A stretch of DNA of 64,000 nt from Planctomycetota bacterium. GTDB taxonomy: Bacteria > Planctomycetota > Planctomycetia > Pirellulales > Lacipirellulaceae. Shown in pieces: positions 54,929 through 63,615 of this stretch (the stretch's first letter is position 1; every line of letters begins with the position of its first letter). The translations under genes and the position numbers were made by a program. Under the pieces are notes generated by a model that saw only the letters and a program-made list of their open reading frames with translations, had not been told where the DNA came from and ran no database searches. Location of the stretch: assembly GCA_024278955.1 (NCBI GenBank), contig JAJRSE010000012.1, positions 1 to 64,000 on the forward strand. The letters are read 5' to 3'.

Positions 54929-55477
54929 ATGACCCAAGTTTGGCTTCAATCCAATCGAAGAGTCCTTCTTCTGGCACTCGTGCCCGTGGGCTTGCTGTTG
55001 GGTGTCTCGGTGGCGTTGTTGAACCTTGGTTTTGGACCGGTCGTCAAAGGGGGGGCTTGGGTTGGGTTGTTCTTCTCTTTGCTCCTTATTCTTGGACTCG
55101 TTGCTCAATTTAGGCGTCCTCGTGTGGCATACCGCGAGGGCGAAGTGCTTTTTTACATGAGGACAGGAAGCCCGATTGCTGTGCCGATTGAAGTTGTTGA
55201 AGCATTTTTTTTGGGGCAAGGGCCTGCGAATTTGCCCGTTCAGGTGGTTGGGAAAGCGGAATCGGTGAATCTCATTGCTCGGCTCTCTCGAAAGGCAAAG
55301 CAGTGGGAACAACAAAGCGTAAAGTGTGCTCTTGGGTCATGGACGGACAGCTATGTGACGATTCGCGGAACTTGGTGCGAACCGCTCAATGGCGAGGTCG
55401 TTCGCCGACTTAATCGCCTCCTTGCCGAGGCATCTGCGGCAAATCGGGGTGTCGCCAAAAGCGGGGAGTCGAAATGA
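54929..55477 (+). CDS. Membrane protein of unknown function, coupled to mfnB
   Basis: A 182-residue protein with two N-terminal membrane segments (VLLLALVPVGLLLGVSVALL and VGLFFSLLLILGLVAQF). A soluble C-terminal domain follows (about 65-175) with YREGEVLFYMRTGSPIAVPI and SYVTIRGTWCEPLNGEV. It resembles small PH-like membrane proteins but I cannot assign a family. Its stop overlaps the mfnB start by four bases (ATGA), so the two are translated together and may be functionally linked. Confidence 0.8.
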   Translation: MTQVWLQSNRRVLLLALVPVGLLLGVSVALLNLGFGPVVKGGAWVGLFFSLLLILGLVAQFRRPRVAYREGEVLFYMRTGSPIAVPIEVVEAFFLGQGPANLPVQVVGKAESVNLIARLSRKAKQWEQQSVKCALGSWTDSYVTIRGTWCEPLNGEVVRRLNRLLAEASAANRGVAKSGESK

Positions 55478-56244
55478 GCTTGGGTGCGGTTACTTGCAAT
55501 GATGGGGTCTCTCATGGGCTCGGAGGCTCTCGGCCTAGGCTCTTGGTTAGTGTTCGGGATGTGTTCGAGGCCGTTGATGCTTTGGACGGAGGGGCCGATT
55601 GGATTGATCTCAAAGAGCCACTGGCCGGGCCTTTGGGGGCTGTCGATGCTGAGGTTGCGTGCCAGGTGGTTGCGGCTGTTGCGGGACGTAGGCCGGTGTC
55701 GGCTGCTCTGGGCGAGCTGCTCGACTGGCCGAGCTCTTCGACTAGCGAACTGCTGGAACTCGAGGGAATCGAAGTCGTCAAGCTTGGGCTTGCCGGGTGT
55801 GGGGGGCAGGCCGGTTGGCAGGCTGCGTGGCAAGCCGCGGCTGAGGTGGTTCGCGGTTGTAACAAGGTGCTGGTAGGGGTTGTCTATGCCGATTGGCAGC
55901 AGGCCGAGGCCCCTTCTCCTGAGGAAGTAGTTGCCTGTGTCCAGGCGGCTCAGGGGGAGTACTTGCTGATCGATACCTTTGATAAGCAGGCGGGCTCGGT
56001 GTTAGAGCATTTTTCCTTTCATGAATTACTCGACTTGTTGCAGGTTACTAAAGCGGCGTCGATTCGTACGGTTGTTGCGGGAAGCCTTTCGCGAGCCCGT
56101 TTGGCTGATCTGCCGCAGGAGGGGATTGATCTGGTCGCGGTTCGCGGAGCGGTATGCGATGGAGCCCGAACTGCGTCGGTTAGCCGAAGCCTGGTGGCGG
56201 ATTTTCGGCAGGCGATTTTCGAGCGTTGGGCGGAAACGGCTTAA
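55474..56244 (+). CDS. mfnB: (5-formylfuran-3-yl)methyl phosphate synthase, MfnB-like
   Basis: A 256-residue TIM-barrel protein of the MfnB (DUF556) family, which in methanogens makes the furan precursor of methanofuran from two triose phosphates. The signature is RLLVSVRDVFEAVDALDGGA, then WIDLKEPLAGPLGAVD with the key Lys47. Later lysines lie in VVKLGLAGC and LLIDTFDKQAGSV, as expected. Planctomycetes carry methanofuran/H4MPT-type C1 enzymes, so the gene fits that lineage. The rest of the pathway is not in this window. Confidence 0.9.
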   Translation: MSLGAVTCNDGVSHGLGGSRPRLLVSVRDVFEAVDALDGGADWIDLKEPLAGPLGAVDAEVACQVVAAVAGRRPVSAALGELLDWPSSSTSELLELEGIEVVKLGLAGCGGQAGWQAAWQAAAEVVRGCNKVLVGVVYADWQQAEAPSPEEVVACVQAAQGEYLLIDTFDKQAGSVLEHFSFHELLDLLQVTKAASIRTVVAGSLSRARLADLPQEGIDLVAVRGAVCDGARTASVSRSLVADFRQAIFERWAETA

Positions 56245-56351
56245 AGATGGGTTTATTCGGTCATTTCTCCGGATTGCCAATCTGGCTGTATTGCGATACA
56301 ACCAATTTCACGTTTCCTCCATGGTTTTGCTGATTTCTCAGGAGCCCAGTC

Positions 56352-56654
56352 GTGCCGAAAATCAATTTCGATGTCCCTCATACTCTTACTGCGGACGATG
56401 CCAAGGAAAAGCTCCAAAAGTTTATCGACGCGATTCAGTCGCGATTCAAAGACCAGGTCAGCGATCTCGAGCAGTCTTGGGAAGGCAACGACCTTTTGTT
56501 TGGCTTTAAGACCTTTGGTATCAAGATAGGCGGGAAAATTAGTGCTTTCGAGGATAAATTATCGGTCGATTGCGATTTGCCATTTGCTGCGATGATGTTC
56601 AAAGGCAAAATTGAATCGGAAATGCGTGAGCAGCTAGAGCGGTTGGTAGGGTAG
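56352..56654 (+). CDS. Polyhydroxyalkanoic-acid system family small protein
   Basis: A 100-residue protein of the PHA granule-associated regulator-like family: FDVPHTLTADDAKEKLQKFI, then FGFKTFGIKIGGKISAF and LPFAAMMFKGKIESEMREQL. The start is GTG at 56352 with AGGAG eight bases upstream. Members are named after a genetic link to PHA granules in proteobacteria, but their role is not established. No PHA synthase is visible nearby. Confidence 0.85.
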   Translation: MPKINFDVPHTLTADDAKEKLQKFIDAIQSRFKDQVSDLEQSWEGNDLLFGFKTFGIKIGGKISAFEDKLSVDCDLPFAAMMFKGKIESEMREQLERLVG

Positions 56655-56918
56655 AACGTCGCACGACCTCGGCGAATCCGCATAATCGTCATGACTCTCT
56701 GTCGAGGGCCTGGCGGCTCCTTGTTTTGCCCTATTGAAAAACAGGCACTCTTTGTTTGACTGGGTTGCATCGTAACCTAGATTTCTTTGTAGCGATTTCC
56801 CCCGACTTACGTTGGGCCTTAGACGGTTGGCCGCAGGTTCATCATTCTAAGGAAGTCCGAGGCAAGCAAAGAATTCCTGGTATCCCAGGGCGTTAATTAA
56901 ACGAGCGAGGTTTCTAAA

Positions 56919-57281
56919 ATGTCCACACGAGTACTAGTTGCAGACGATTCGAGCACGATGCGGAAGATCATCTTGCGTTCGCTCAACGCGGTCGGAGTTC
57001 CCGGCGCCGTTGAGGCAGCCGATGGCGAAGAAGCGGTCAAGCTTTTTAGCCCAGGCGCTTTCGATCTCGTTTTGACCGACTGGAACATGCCAGGCAAGAA
57101 TGGCCTGGAAGTCATTACCGAAATTCGGAAACAAGACAAAGACGTTCCGATTATCATGGTGACGACCGAAGCTGAAAAATCACGTGTGTTAGAGGCGATT
57201 CAAGCCGGCGTCTCAGACTATTTGGTTAAGCCGTTTACGGCCGACACCTTGCGAGAAAAACTAGAGAAGCACGGCTGCTAG
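56919..57281 (+). CDS. cheY: CheY-like single-domain response regulator
   Basis: A 120-residue receiver domain without an output domain. Conserved residues are all present: acidic pair Asp9/Asp10 (VADDSS), phospho-acceptor Asp54 (LTDWNMPGKNG), Thr83 (MVTTEAEKS) and Lys104 (YLVKPFTADT). The sequence is close to chemotaxis CheY proteins. There is no chemotaxis or kinase gene in the window, so its partner is elsewhere. A terminator follows at once. Confidence 0.93.
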   Translation: MSTRVLVADDSSTMRKIILRSLNAVGVPGAVEAADGEEAVKLFSPGAFDLVLTDWNMPGKNGLEVITEIRKQDKDVPIIMVTTEAEKSRVLEAIQAGVSDYLVKPFTADTLREKLEKHGC

Positions 57282-57319
57282 TCGAGCTAAGCTAAGAACC
57301 CACAGTCAGATTATCTGAA

Positions 57320-57352
57320 GCGTCTCCCGTGATTGCGGGAGGCGTTTTTTTT
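57320..57352 (+). terminator. Intrinsic terminator of cheY
   Basis: The stem CGTCTCCCG (57321-57329) pairs with CGGGAGGCG (57336-57344) and is followed by eight T. Confidence 0.93.
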
Positions 57353-57369
57353 GTTTGAGGTGAGCAAGC

Positions 57370-57391
57370 CCCAGGGATTGCAATCCCTGGG
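57370..57391. repeat. Perfect 22-bp palindrome
   Basis: CCCAGGGATT, GC, AATCCCTGGG. It starts 18 bases after the T tract of the cheY terminator. It could be a second terminator or a protein-binding site. Confidence 0.8.
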
Positions 57392-57423
57392 CTTTGTTGT
57401 TGTGCGAGCTTCTTGGGCGTTTT

Positions 57424-57612
57424 CTTTGCCCCCCTGATTGGGGTTTTGTCCGTTGGGTAGGGGTCCCATGTTTTGGGACTTTATTCGCCTATTTTGTCCG
57501 GTGTTATGGCCGGAACTTCCGAGAATCGCAGGTTTTTCTTCAACGCCATGGGACAAAATGTGTGGAATTAAGGAATTTTGAAGCTCCTTTTTGGGACAAA
57601 ATTATTCCCCAG
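57424..57612 (-). repeat. Dispersed repeat family A (GGGACAAAA element), copy 2
   Basis: On the minus strand it begins AATAATTTTGTCCCAA and ends GGACAAAACCCCAATC, then GGGGGGCAAAG, as copy 1 does. A 23-base core at 57456-57478 is identical to copy 1 (inverted). The regions between the matched blocks have diverged. Confidence 0.75.
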
Positions 57613-57898
57613 ATATCGATAGACAAATTGCCGGGACATGCGGTATGGAAGCTTGGAGTTGGTTGAGTTTTCAAAGAACGGGCGCAGTGCTGCGCGATAA
57701 TTTAATGTTGCAGAGGGCGCGGCCAATTGCGAGCAGAAAAAGTTGGTTCGTGCTTTGGTGATTAGTTTTTTTGAACCACGGCGGAACAGCGGAACAACGA
57801 GAGGTCAGGGGTTTTTGGTCGGTAACAACCTCTTGTGCTGCACACACCGACAGGAGTTTGGGCAGAGGTTTCTCGTCAAATCGCTAGCGGAGGCATTT

Positions 57899-58840
57899 CT
57901 AAACGAGCGCTGGGCTGCGGCTTGCCAAAGATTCGATTAAGGCGGCTGGCAGATCTATTTTTTGTGAAGTCGCTCCTTCTACGTTTTTGATTTCCAACTC
58001 TAATGATTTTGGGACGTTGTTTTCTAAGTGCATGTAGAGCTTGCACTGCTCGTGGTGGCAGCTAAATTCTTTGTACAGGAATTTATTTTCGGTTGCACTT
58101 TCCCATTTGTCTGACTCTCTTTTGTTGATTTCTACGACCTCTTTGCCTCGTGGAGAGTAATTGTAGTACTTGGTCACCGTCACTTGAGGGTGAGGCTCGT
58201 TGTTGATGTGCCAATCTTTTTGATAGAGGACCCGGTAGATTTGTGGCGTTTTTTCTCGGTCGAGATTCGGCAGTTCGAGCTGTGCCAGAACTTCCTGCCC
58301 AGTTAAATCAGGAAGGATTTTCACCTCTGCTTGGGGGAAGTGTTTGCGTTTGGTAGTTGTGAAGGGATGCACTTTGCCATATTGGTCGTGAATTTCCAAT
58401 CTTAAAGTAAGCCCTTCTAGTTCTTTTACCGAAGGGCACCCTTCAAATTCGTAGCGGTAAGGGCTTTGATTATCGAGTTTTCCCATGACATGGTGGCTAT
58501 GCCCCATTACCACAAGAGGAAAAGGGCTTTGAGGGGCTTTGCCTGGATCGTTGCGGTAATAATCGATCAGTTTTCCTTGAACCCATCGAGTCCCCCATTT
58601 GGCGTGAAGTTCTATGCTGAGAACAGAATTAGGAAGCTCGCTTAGATTGATGATAAAACAATCTTCCGGGAAGAGGACATCAAAATAATTATAATCCTTA
58701 CTAAGTCGAATGCCTGTAGGTTTATTGCAGTACAAAGAAAACCGGGGCCTCTTTGAATTCATGGCCACTAGCCATTGGTATAGAGTGAAAAGAAAAGTGA
58801 AGACAGAAAGACCAATCGCAATAAGTTCACCGGTTCCCAT
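57899..58840 (-). CDS. Orphan membrane-anchored protein of unknown function
   Basis: A 313-residue protein with one N-terminal membrane helix (LIAIGLSVFTFLFTLYQWLV) followed by a short basic stretch (NSKRPRF) and a large soluble domain. The domain is rich in aromatic and charged residues (KDYNYFDVLFPEDCFIINL, VMGHSHHVMGKLDN, SCHHEQCKLYMHLENN). I recognise no family. It is AT-richer than its neighbours and flanked by long non-coding stretches, which suggests acquisition by transfer. Confidence 0.75.
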   Translation of the reverse strand: MGTGELIAIGLSVFTFLFTLYQWLVAMNSKRPRFSLYCNKPTGIRLSKDYNYFDVLFPEDCFIINLSELPNSVLSIELHAKWGTRWVQGKLIDYYRNDPGKAPQSPFPLVVMGHSHHVMGKLDNQSPYRYEFEGCPSVKELEGLTLRLEIHDQYGKVHPFTTTKRKHFPQAEVKILPDLTGQEVLAQLELPNLDREKTPQIYRVLYQKDWHINNEPHPQVTVTKYYNYSPRGKEVVEINKRESDKWESATENKFLYKEFSCHHEQCKLYMHLENNVPKSLELEIKNVEGATSQKIDLPAALIESLASRSPALV

Positions 58841-59178
58841 TCCATGTTCTCCTGAAATATCCGTGTTCCCAAAAATGCCTAATCTCTCTCGGTGAGCGTA
58901 GGCTTCTTCCAGAGAACATGACCTGCCTCAAGTCACGTCCTCTCTAAGGAAGGAGCCCGTCGTTCGCCTTGAAAGTGCATTGTCGCGAAGGGCCAAGTTC
59001 AAGGCTATGCCAATCGGTGGCTAGAAAAGTCTTTGAAATTAGAGGGGCAAAGGCTCGCCGGCACTGCCAGCACTTTCTTGCGGGCACACTTACTCGAATG
59101 ATTGTCGGTGTTACCCGTTTTGTTAGATTGAGAGTACTCCGGCGGTCGGTTCGCTCGCGGCTGTTTTTTTGAGTTTGC
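58841..59178. other. Intergenic region without recognisable features
   Basis: Between the orphan gene start and the ilvD stop. A short frame at 58969-59172 shows no homology signs and is not supported. Confidence 0.5.
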
Positions 59179-60870
59179 TTATTCGTCGGTTACGCAGCCG
59201 AGGCTTGCGCTTTTTACGTTTTTGATGTATTTGTAGAGAGTTCCGCGGGTGGCTTTGAGAGGGGGGGCTTTCCAGGCTTCCCGACGGCGTTGCCATTCGG
59301 CTTCGGTGAGGTCGACGTTGATGGTGTTGGCTTCGGCGTCGATCATGATTTGATCGCCGGTTTGGACGAGCGCAATTGGGCCGCCGGTTTGGGCCTCGGG
59401 TGTGATGTGACCGACAATAAATCCGTGGGATCCGCCGCTGAACCGGCCGTCGGTCAGTAGAGCGACCTCGCTGCCTAGTCCTGCGCCCATGATGGCGCTG
59501 GTGGGGGTAAGCATTTCGGGCATGCCGGGGCCGCCTTGGGGACCTTCGTAGCGGATGATGACGACATCTCCCTTGTTGATTTTTTTCTGCTCCAGGGCGG
59601 CAAGCATTTCTTCTTCGGAATCAAAGACGTTGGCTGTGCCGTTGAATTGGAGGCCTTCTTTGCCGGTGATCTTGGCTACGGCACCGTCGGGGCAAAAGTT
59701 GCCACGCATGATGCAGATGTGTCCGGTGGCTTTGAGCGGATCAGAAAACGGGTGGACGACGTCTTGTCCTTCGGAGAAGCCGGGGAGGTCGGCTAGGTTC
59801 TCGGCGATGGTTTTCCCGGTGACCGTGATGCAGTCGCCATGGAGGAGGCCTTCGGCCAGCAGGAGCTTCATGACCGCCGGTGTTCCGCCGACTTTGTGGA
59901 GATCTTCCTGGACGTATTTCCCGCTAGGTTTTAGGTCGGCTAAGAAGGGGACGCGATCGCTGATGGTTTGGAAATCGTCGATCGAGAGGTCGACGTCGAC
60001 GCTACGTGCCATGGCGAGCAGATGCAGCACGGCATTGGTCGAACCGCCGACGGCCATGATGAGCACGATGGCGTTCTCGAACGCTTGGCGAGTCATAACG
60101 TCGCGAGGTTTGATGTCTTTTTCTAGGCAGATGCGGATTGCTTCGCCAGCTTGCAAGCATTCTTTCAGTTTGTCGGGGTCTTCTGCCGGGATCGACGAGC
60201 TGTAGGGGAGGGACATGCCCATTGCTTCGATTGCCGAGGCCATGGTGTTGGCAGTGTACATGCCGCCGCAGGCGCCTGCCCCTGGGCAACTGTTACGAAG
60301 GATTTCTTGGCGTTCTTCTTCGGTGATTTTTCCGGTTAGGAATTCGCCGTAGCATTGGAACGCGCTGACAATATCGCGTTTTTCCTCGTCGGCGCCAAAC
60401 TTGGTGAACCCTGGTTTGATCGTGCCGCCGTAGACCATGATGCCGGGACGATTGAGACGGCCCATCGCCATGATGCAGCCGGGCATGTTTTTGTCGCAGC
60501 CGGGCAGGGCGATGCAGGCGTCGTACCATTGGGCGGCCATCACGGTTTCGATCGAGTCGGCGATAATGTCCCGCGATTGCAGCGAGTAGCTCATGCCATC
60601 GGTGCCCATCGAGATGCCGTCGGAGACGCCGATGGTGTTGAATCGCATGCCGACCAAATTGGTTGCCTGGACGCCCTCTTTGACCTTCGCGGCAAGATCG
60701 AGCAAGTGCATATTGCAGGTGTTGCCTTCGTACCAAACGCTGGCAATGCCGATTTGCGGTTTTTGAAAGTCGTCGTCGGTGAGGCCTGTGCCGTAGAGCA
60801 TGGCCTGGGAGGCGCCTTGCGACTTGGGTTGGGTAATGTGTTGGCTGTATTTGTTTAGTGGCTCAGGCAA
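59179..60870 (-). CDS. ilvD: Dihydroxy-acid dehydratase
   Basis: A 563-residue Fe-S enzyme of valine, leucine and isoleucine biosynthesis, converting dihydroxy acids to 2-keto acids. Cluster and active-site pieces are [66 protein letters not shown] and the C-terminal [21 protein letters not shown]. Length and motifs fit IlvD rather than the sugar-acid dehydratases. It is alone on its strand. Confidence 0.96.
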   Translation of the reverse strand: MPEPLNKYSQHITQPKSQGASQAMLYGTGLTDDDFQKPQIGIASVWYEGNTCNMHLLDLAAKVKEGVQATNLVGMRFNTIGVSDGISMGTDGMSYSLQSRDIIADSIETVMAAQWYDACIALPGCDKNMPGCIMAMGRLNRPGIMVYGGTIKPGFTKFGADEEKRDIVSAFQCYGEFLTGKITEEERQEILRNSCPGAGACGGMYTANTMASAIEAMGMSLPYSSSIPAEDPDKLKECLQAGEAIRICLEKDIKPRDVMTRQAFENAIVLIMAVGGSTNAVLHLLAMARSVDVDLSIDDFQTISDRVPFLADLKPSGKYVQEDLHKVGGTPAVMKLLLAEGLLHGDCITVTGKTIAENLADLPGFSEGQDVVHPFSDPLKATGHICIMRGNFCPDGAVAKITGKEGLQFNGTANVFDSEEEMLAALEQKKINKGDVVIIRYEGPQGGPGMPEMLTPTSAIMGAGLGSEVALLTDGRFSGGSHGFIVGHITPEAQTGGPIALVQTGDQIMIDAEANTINVDLTEAEWQRRREAWKAPPLKATRGTLYKYIKNVKSASLGCVTDE

Positions 60871-61253
60871 CGTGGGAATCCTCTCAAGTTTTTTTACTGA
60901 GGTTGGAATGGTTTGCTAGAAGCGGTCCATTGTACTCCATCGAGTAGGGCATGGCAGGGGGCTGCTGAGGCTTCGATTCCAGTCTATTTCGACGCTTCGG
61001 ATCGGCTTGGGTAGCGCTCTGTCCCCGGATTATGGTTCAGGATTGGTTTCTGCGAAGAGAAAAATTGGAGCTGGGAAAAAATGTGTAAGAATTACTGCTC
61101 GGAGACGACTAACATAAAACGGTTGGTTGGGCTTGTAGAGATGGCCGGAATTGGGGTTCCAGAATGGGGATTCTGGGATGGAATTTGGCCAGAAATCTCG
61201 CTTCCGTGCTTATGGGGGCGGCGTACGAAAGATGAGAGAAAGCTAGGGATTTG
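60871..61253. other. Intergenic region between divergent ilvD and ECF sigma genes
   Basis: No gene is seen. It contains a perfect hairpin at 61159-61176 in the last 100 bases before the sigma factor. Confidence 0.55.
61159..61176. promoter_or_regulatory. Perfect inverted repeat upstream of the ECF sigma gene
   Basis: CCAGAAT, GGGG, ATTCTGG, centred about 87 bases before the start codon. It could be an operator or transcript hairpin. No T tract follows, so it is not a terminator. Confidence 0.4.
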
Positions 61254-61838
61254 ATGACAATGGAAGTGACAGAAGAGCAGGTTCAATCGCAAGATCCGGC
61301 GGAGTGGGTTGATCTTTATGGCGATATGCTGCTGAGCTATGCGTTGTCGCGGATGCGGGATCGCGATATTGCCGAGGATCTTGTGCAAGAGACTTTTCTT
61401 GTTGCCTGGAAGACGAGAGACAACTTTGCCGGGCGTTCTCTGTTCTCGACTTGGTTGGTCTCAATACTTCGGCATAAAATTGCCGATCATTATCGTCGCG
61501 ATACGAGTCGGGCAACCCAAGCGTACGATGCCTGGGAGGACTGGCAAGAGACGGAACCCCCATTCAGCAAGACAGGGAAATGGAGCCTTTCTCCTAAATC
61601 GTGGTCAGCGTCTCCAGAGGAACTGCTCGAGAATCGGGAGTTTTGGAAAGTTGTAGCCGGTTGTTTGGGGGATATGCCGGCCCATTTAGCGTATGTTTTT
61701 CGGTTGCGCGAGTTCAAGTCGGCAAAGACGAAGGATATTTGTAGCTTGCTAGATATTTCGACTTCGAATGTATCGGTACGGTTGCATCGAGCCCGATTGT
61801 TGATTCGGAAGTGTTTAGAGGAAAAATGGTTTGCGTAA
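61254..61838 (+). CDS. ECF-type RNA polymerase sigma factor
   Basis: A 194-residue sigma-70 family protein of the ECF group. Region 2 is LLSYALSRMRDRDIAEDLVQ and ETFLVAWKTRDNF, and region 2.4 is FSTWLVSILRHKIADHYRRD. Region 4 is LPAHL-like (MPAHLAYVFRLREFKSAKT) with the helix-turn-helix TKDICSLLDISTSNVSVRLH. Start at the ATG at 61254 with AGGGA upstream. A zinc-finger protein gene follows after 56 bases and is probably its anti-sigma partner. Confidence 0.92.
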   Translation: MTMEVTEEQVQSQDPAEWVDLYGDMLLSYALSRMRDRDIAEDLVQETFLVAWKTRDNFAGRSLFSTWLVSILRHKIADHYRRDTSRATQAYDAWEDWQETEPPFSKTGKWSLSPKSWSASPEELLENREFWKVVAGCLGDMPAHLAYVFRLREFKSAKTKDICSLLDISTSNVSVRLHRARLLIRKCLEEKWFA

Positions 61839-61894
61839 TTGGCTTGCGAGTTTGATTGGGTCACGGCGGAACCGCGGAATTATGGAAAGACGTT

Positions 61895-62158
61895 ATGGAT
61901 TGTAAAAAGGCGACGAGATTGCTGTCTGATGCTGAGGAACGGGAGCTTACGGCTCGCGAGAGGTTTGGATTGCGTTTTCATGTCTTGATTTGTACTGCTT
62001 GCCGTCGTTTTCAAAGCCAGTTGCAGCTGTTGCGGCATCTCTTATCTCATGCGACTCCCAAGATGCTGGCTTCTGTTTATGCCAGCGGCGTGAGGCTTTC
62101 AGATTCTCGACGCCAGAAAATCAAGGATCTTTTGTGGCAAGCGACTCAGGAACCGTAG
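61895..62158 (+). CDS. Zinc-finger anti-sigma-like protein
   Basis: An 87-residue protein starting MDCKKATRLLSDAEERELT, with the anti-sigma zinc-finger pattern His-x3-Cys-x2-Cys in RFHVLICTACRRF. There is no membrane segment, so it would be a soluble sensor or inhibitor. It directly follows the ECF sigma gene, as anti-sigma genes do. The start at 61895 removes an upstream stretch with no family similarity. Confidence 0.85.
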   Translation: MDCKKATRLLSDAEERELTARERFGLRFHVLICTACRRFQSQLQLLRHLLSHATPKMLASVYASGVRLSDSRRQKIKDLLWQATQEP

Positions 62159-62561
62159 GCCGGCGAGAACTTTTTTTATTTTCTTGGTAAGGTTTCTGCG
62201 AATTTTGCGACCAACCTCCCGAGAGCACATGGGTAGCCTGCTTCGTGCCATGGCGTCTTGTGGCTACTGTGCTCTCGAACGGACGGTAGAGAAAAGGTGA
62301 TTCAGGCCAGTACGGTTTTGTCGCCCTCCTCTTTGTATTGCAACGTAGATTCGGCCCCCAGCTGCTAATGCACCTGAACCAGTATCTCTGAACGCGAGAG
62401 CCAACCATTGCGACACCAAGGCAGTTTTGACTGGTTTGGTGGAGACGGCTCGGCTTGCAATCTGCAAGTTTCTGGCAATCGTGGGTCGCTTAATCTTCGG
62501 ATGTGCGCCTGCTTTTCTGATGTGACCCTGAATCCCTAAATCTTCTTAAGAGGAACTACCA
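62159..62561. other. Intergenic region before the spondin-type gene
   Basis: About 400 bases without a supported gene. GAGAGCACATGGG near 62219 and GTGCTCTCGAAC near 62270 form a loose inverted repeat. No promoter of recognisable type stands out. Confidence 0.5.
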
Positions 62562-63386
62562 ATGCAAAAGAACTTGAAAAAATCGATTACCAAATGTCTG
62601 TTGAGCGGTGCTCTTGTTGGATGCCTGTTTGTCTTGCTTGCTGAGCAACGCGTTTCTGCGCAGGTGCTTCGGATTGAAATTGAAAACCTAGGTACCTCCA
62701 GCGATTTCTTTCTTACGCCTCTTTGGGTTGGGCTCCATAACGGGAGCTTCGATCTTTTTGACAATGGCTCGGCTGCTTCGCCTGGGCTTGAGACGCTTGC
62801 CGAAACGGGCGACCCCGGCACCTTGATGAGCGAGTTTGCTGCTCCCGGGCGTTTGCAGAGCGTGGCTGCTGACCCAGCCGGCTTTGGTTCGATGCCGGGC
62901 CAACCGCCTGTGATCGATCCGGGCAATACGGCCGTGACAGACATTTCGATTATGAATGCTGCTGCTTATCGTTACTTCAGTTTCGCTTCGATGATTATTC
63001 CCTCGAACGATGCGTTTATTGGCAACGGCAATCCGCTGGCCTACGAGCTTTTTGATGCAGCGGGGAATTTCAACGGAACGCAAATCATCGACATCACGGC
63101 GGCCAATATTTACGATGCGGGGACCGAAGATAACACGGGTCTTGGTGCGGCATTTTCTGCCATGGGTGGTTCGGAAACCGAGACCATTGGCGGTACCGTT
63201 AGCCAAGGTCCTGACTTGAGTAACTTTGTTGGCACGGATACTGCGGCAGGGACGACGATCGGTGCTGTGCCTGGTACGGCTCCGTTTGCACGGATTACTA
63301 TTTCGGTCGTGCCAGAGCCTTCGTCGTTGTTGCTTGGCGGAATCGGACTTCTTGGCCTGCTGGGCGGGGTTCGCCGCCGACGCTAA
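62562..63386 (+). CDS. Spondin-domain PEP-CTERM protein
   Basis: A 274-residue exported protein: signal peptide LSGALVGCLFVLLAEQRVSA, then a Spondin_N-like domain (RIEIENLGTS, FLTPLWVGLHNGSFDLFDNG, LETLAETGDP, SFASMIIPSNDAFIGNGNP). The C-terminus is a PEP-CTERM signal: VVPEPSSLLLGGIGLL followed by GGVRRRR. AAGAGGAA lies upstream of the ATG. It is probably a cell-surface protein sorted by exosortase. It follows the ECF/anti-sigma pair by 400 bases, so regulation by that sigma is possible but not shown. Confidence 0.93.
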   Translation: MQKNLKKSITKCLLSGALVGCLFVLLAEQRVSAQVLRIEIENLGTSSDFFLTPLWVGLHNGSFDLFDNGSAASPGLETLAETGDPGTLMSEFAAPGRLQSVAADPAGFGSMPGQPPVIDPGNTAVTDISIMNAAAYRYFSFASMIIPSNDAFIGNGNPLAYELFDAAGNFNGTQIIDITAANIYDAGTEDNTGLGAAFSAMGGSETETIGGTVSQGPDLSNFVGTDTAAGTTIGAVPGTAPFARITISVVPEPSSLLLGGIGLLGLLGGVRRRR

Positions 63387-63432
63387 GGCCTGCCCGAGCA
63401 GGTTAAGGCAGGACGGTCGAATTGAAACTCTA

Positions 63433-63474
63433 GAAAGCGGGTCTTCGAGCCATTGGCAGGAGGCCCGTTTTTTT
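63433..63474 (+). terminator. Intrinsic terminator after the spondin-type gene
   Basis: The stem AGCGGGTCTTCGAGCC-type arm pairs with GGCAGGAGGCCCGT, ending in TTTTTTT. The fold is imperfect in the middle but the T tract is clear. Confidence 0.7.
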
Positions 63475-63615
63475 GCGTGCTGCTCAAGCGATAACTCGCA
63501 CTACTGCTACGACCGGCCTTCGTATTCGTCGACAAGCTCCGAGTTGTGCCAACGGGAGGCTCTTTTCCGCAGTATGTTTAAGGTAGACCACCCTCTTTGC
63601 CCAGGAACCCACCTT

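Larger units (their letters stand above)
57282..57898. other. Intergenic region with terminator, palindrome and family A repeat
   Basis: About 600 bases with no supported gene. After the cheY terminator come a 22-base palindrome and a ~190-bp family A element. Near 57777 there is CACGGCGGAACAGCGGAAC, which resembles CACGGCGGAACCGCGGAA at 61862. Confidence 0.6.

Noticed and set aside
57743-57940. 65-codon frame on the + strand after the family A element
   Set aside because: It runs into the 3' end of the orphan gene on the other strand and contains microrepeat sequence rather than a protein signature.
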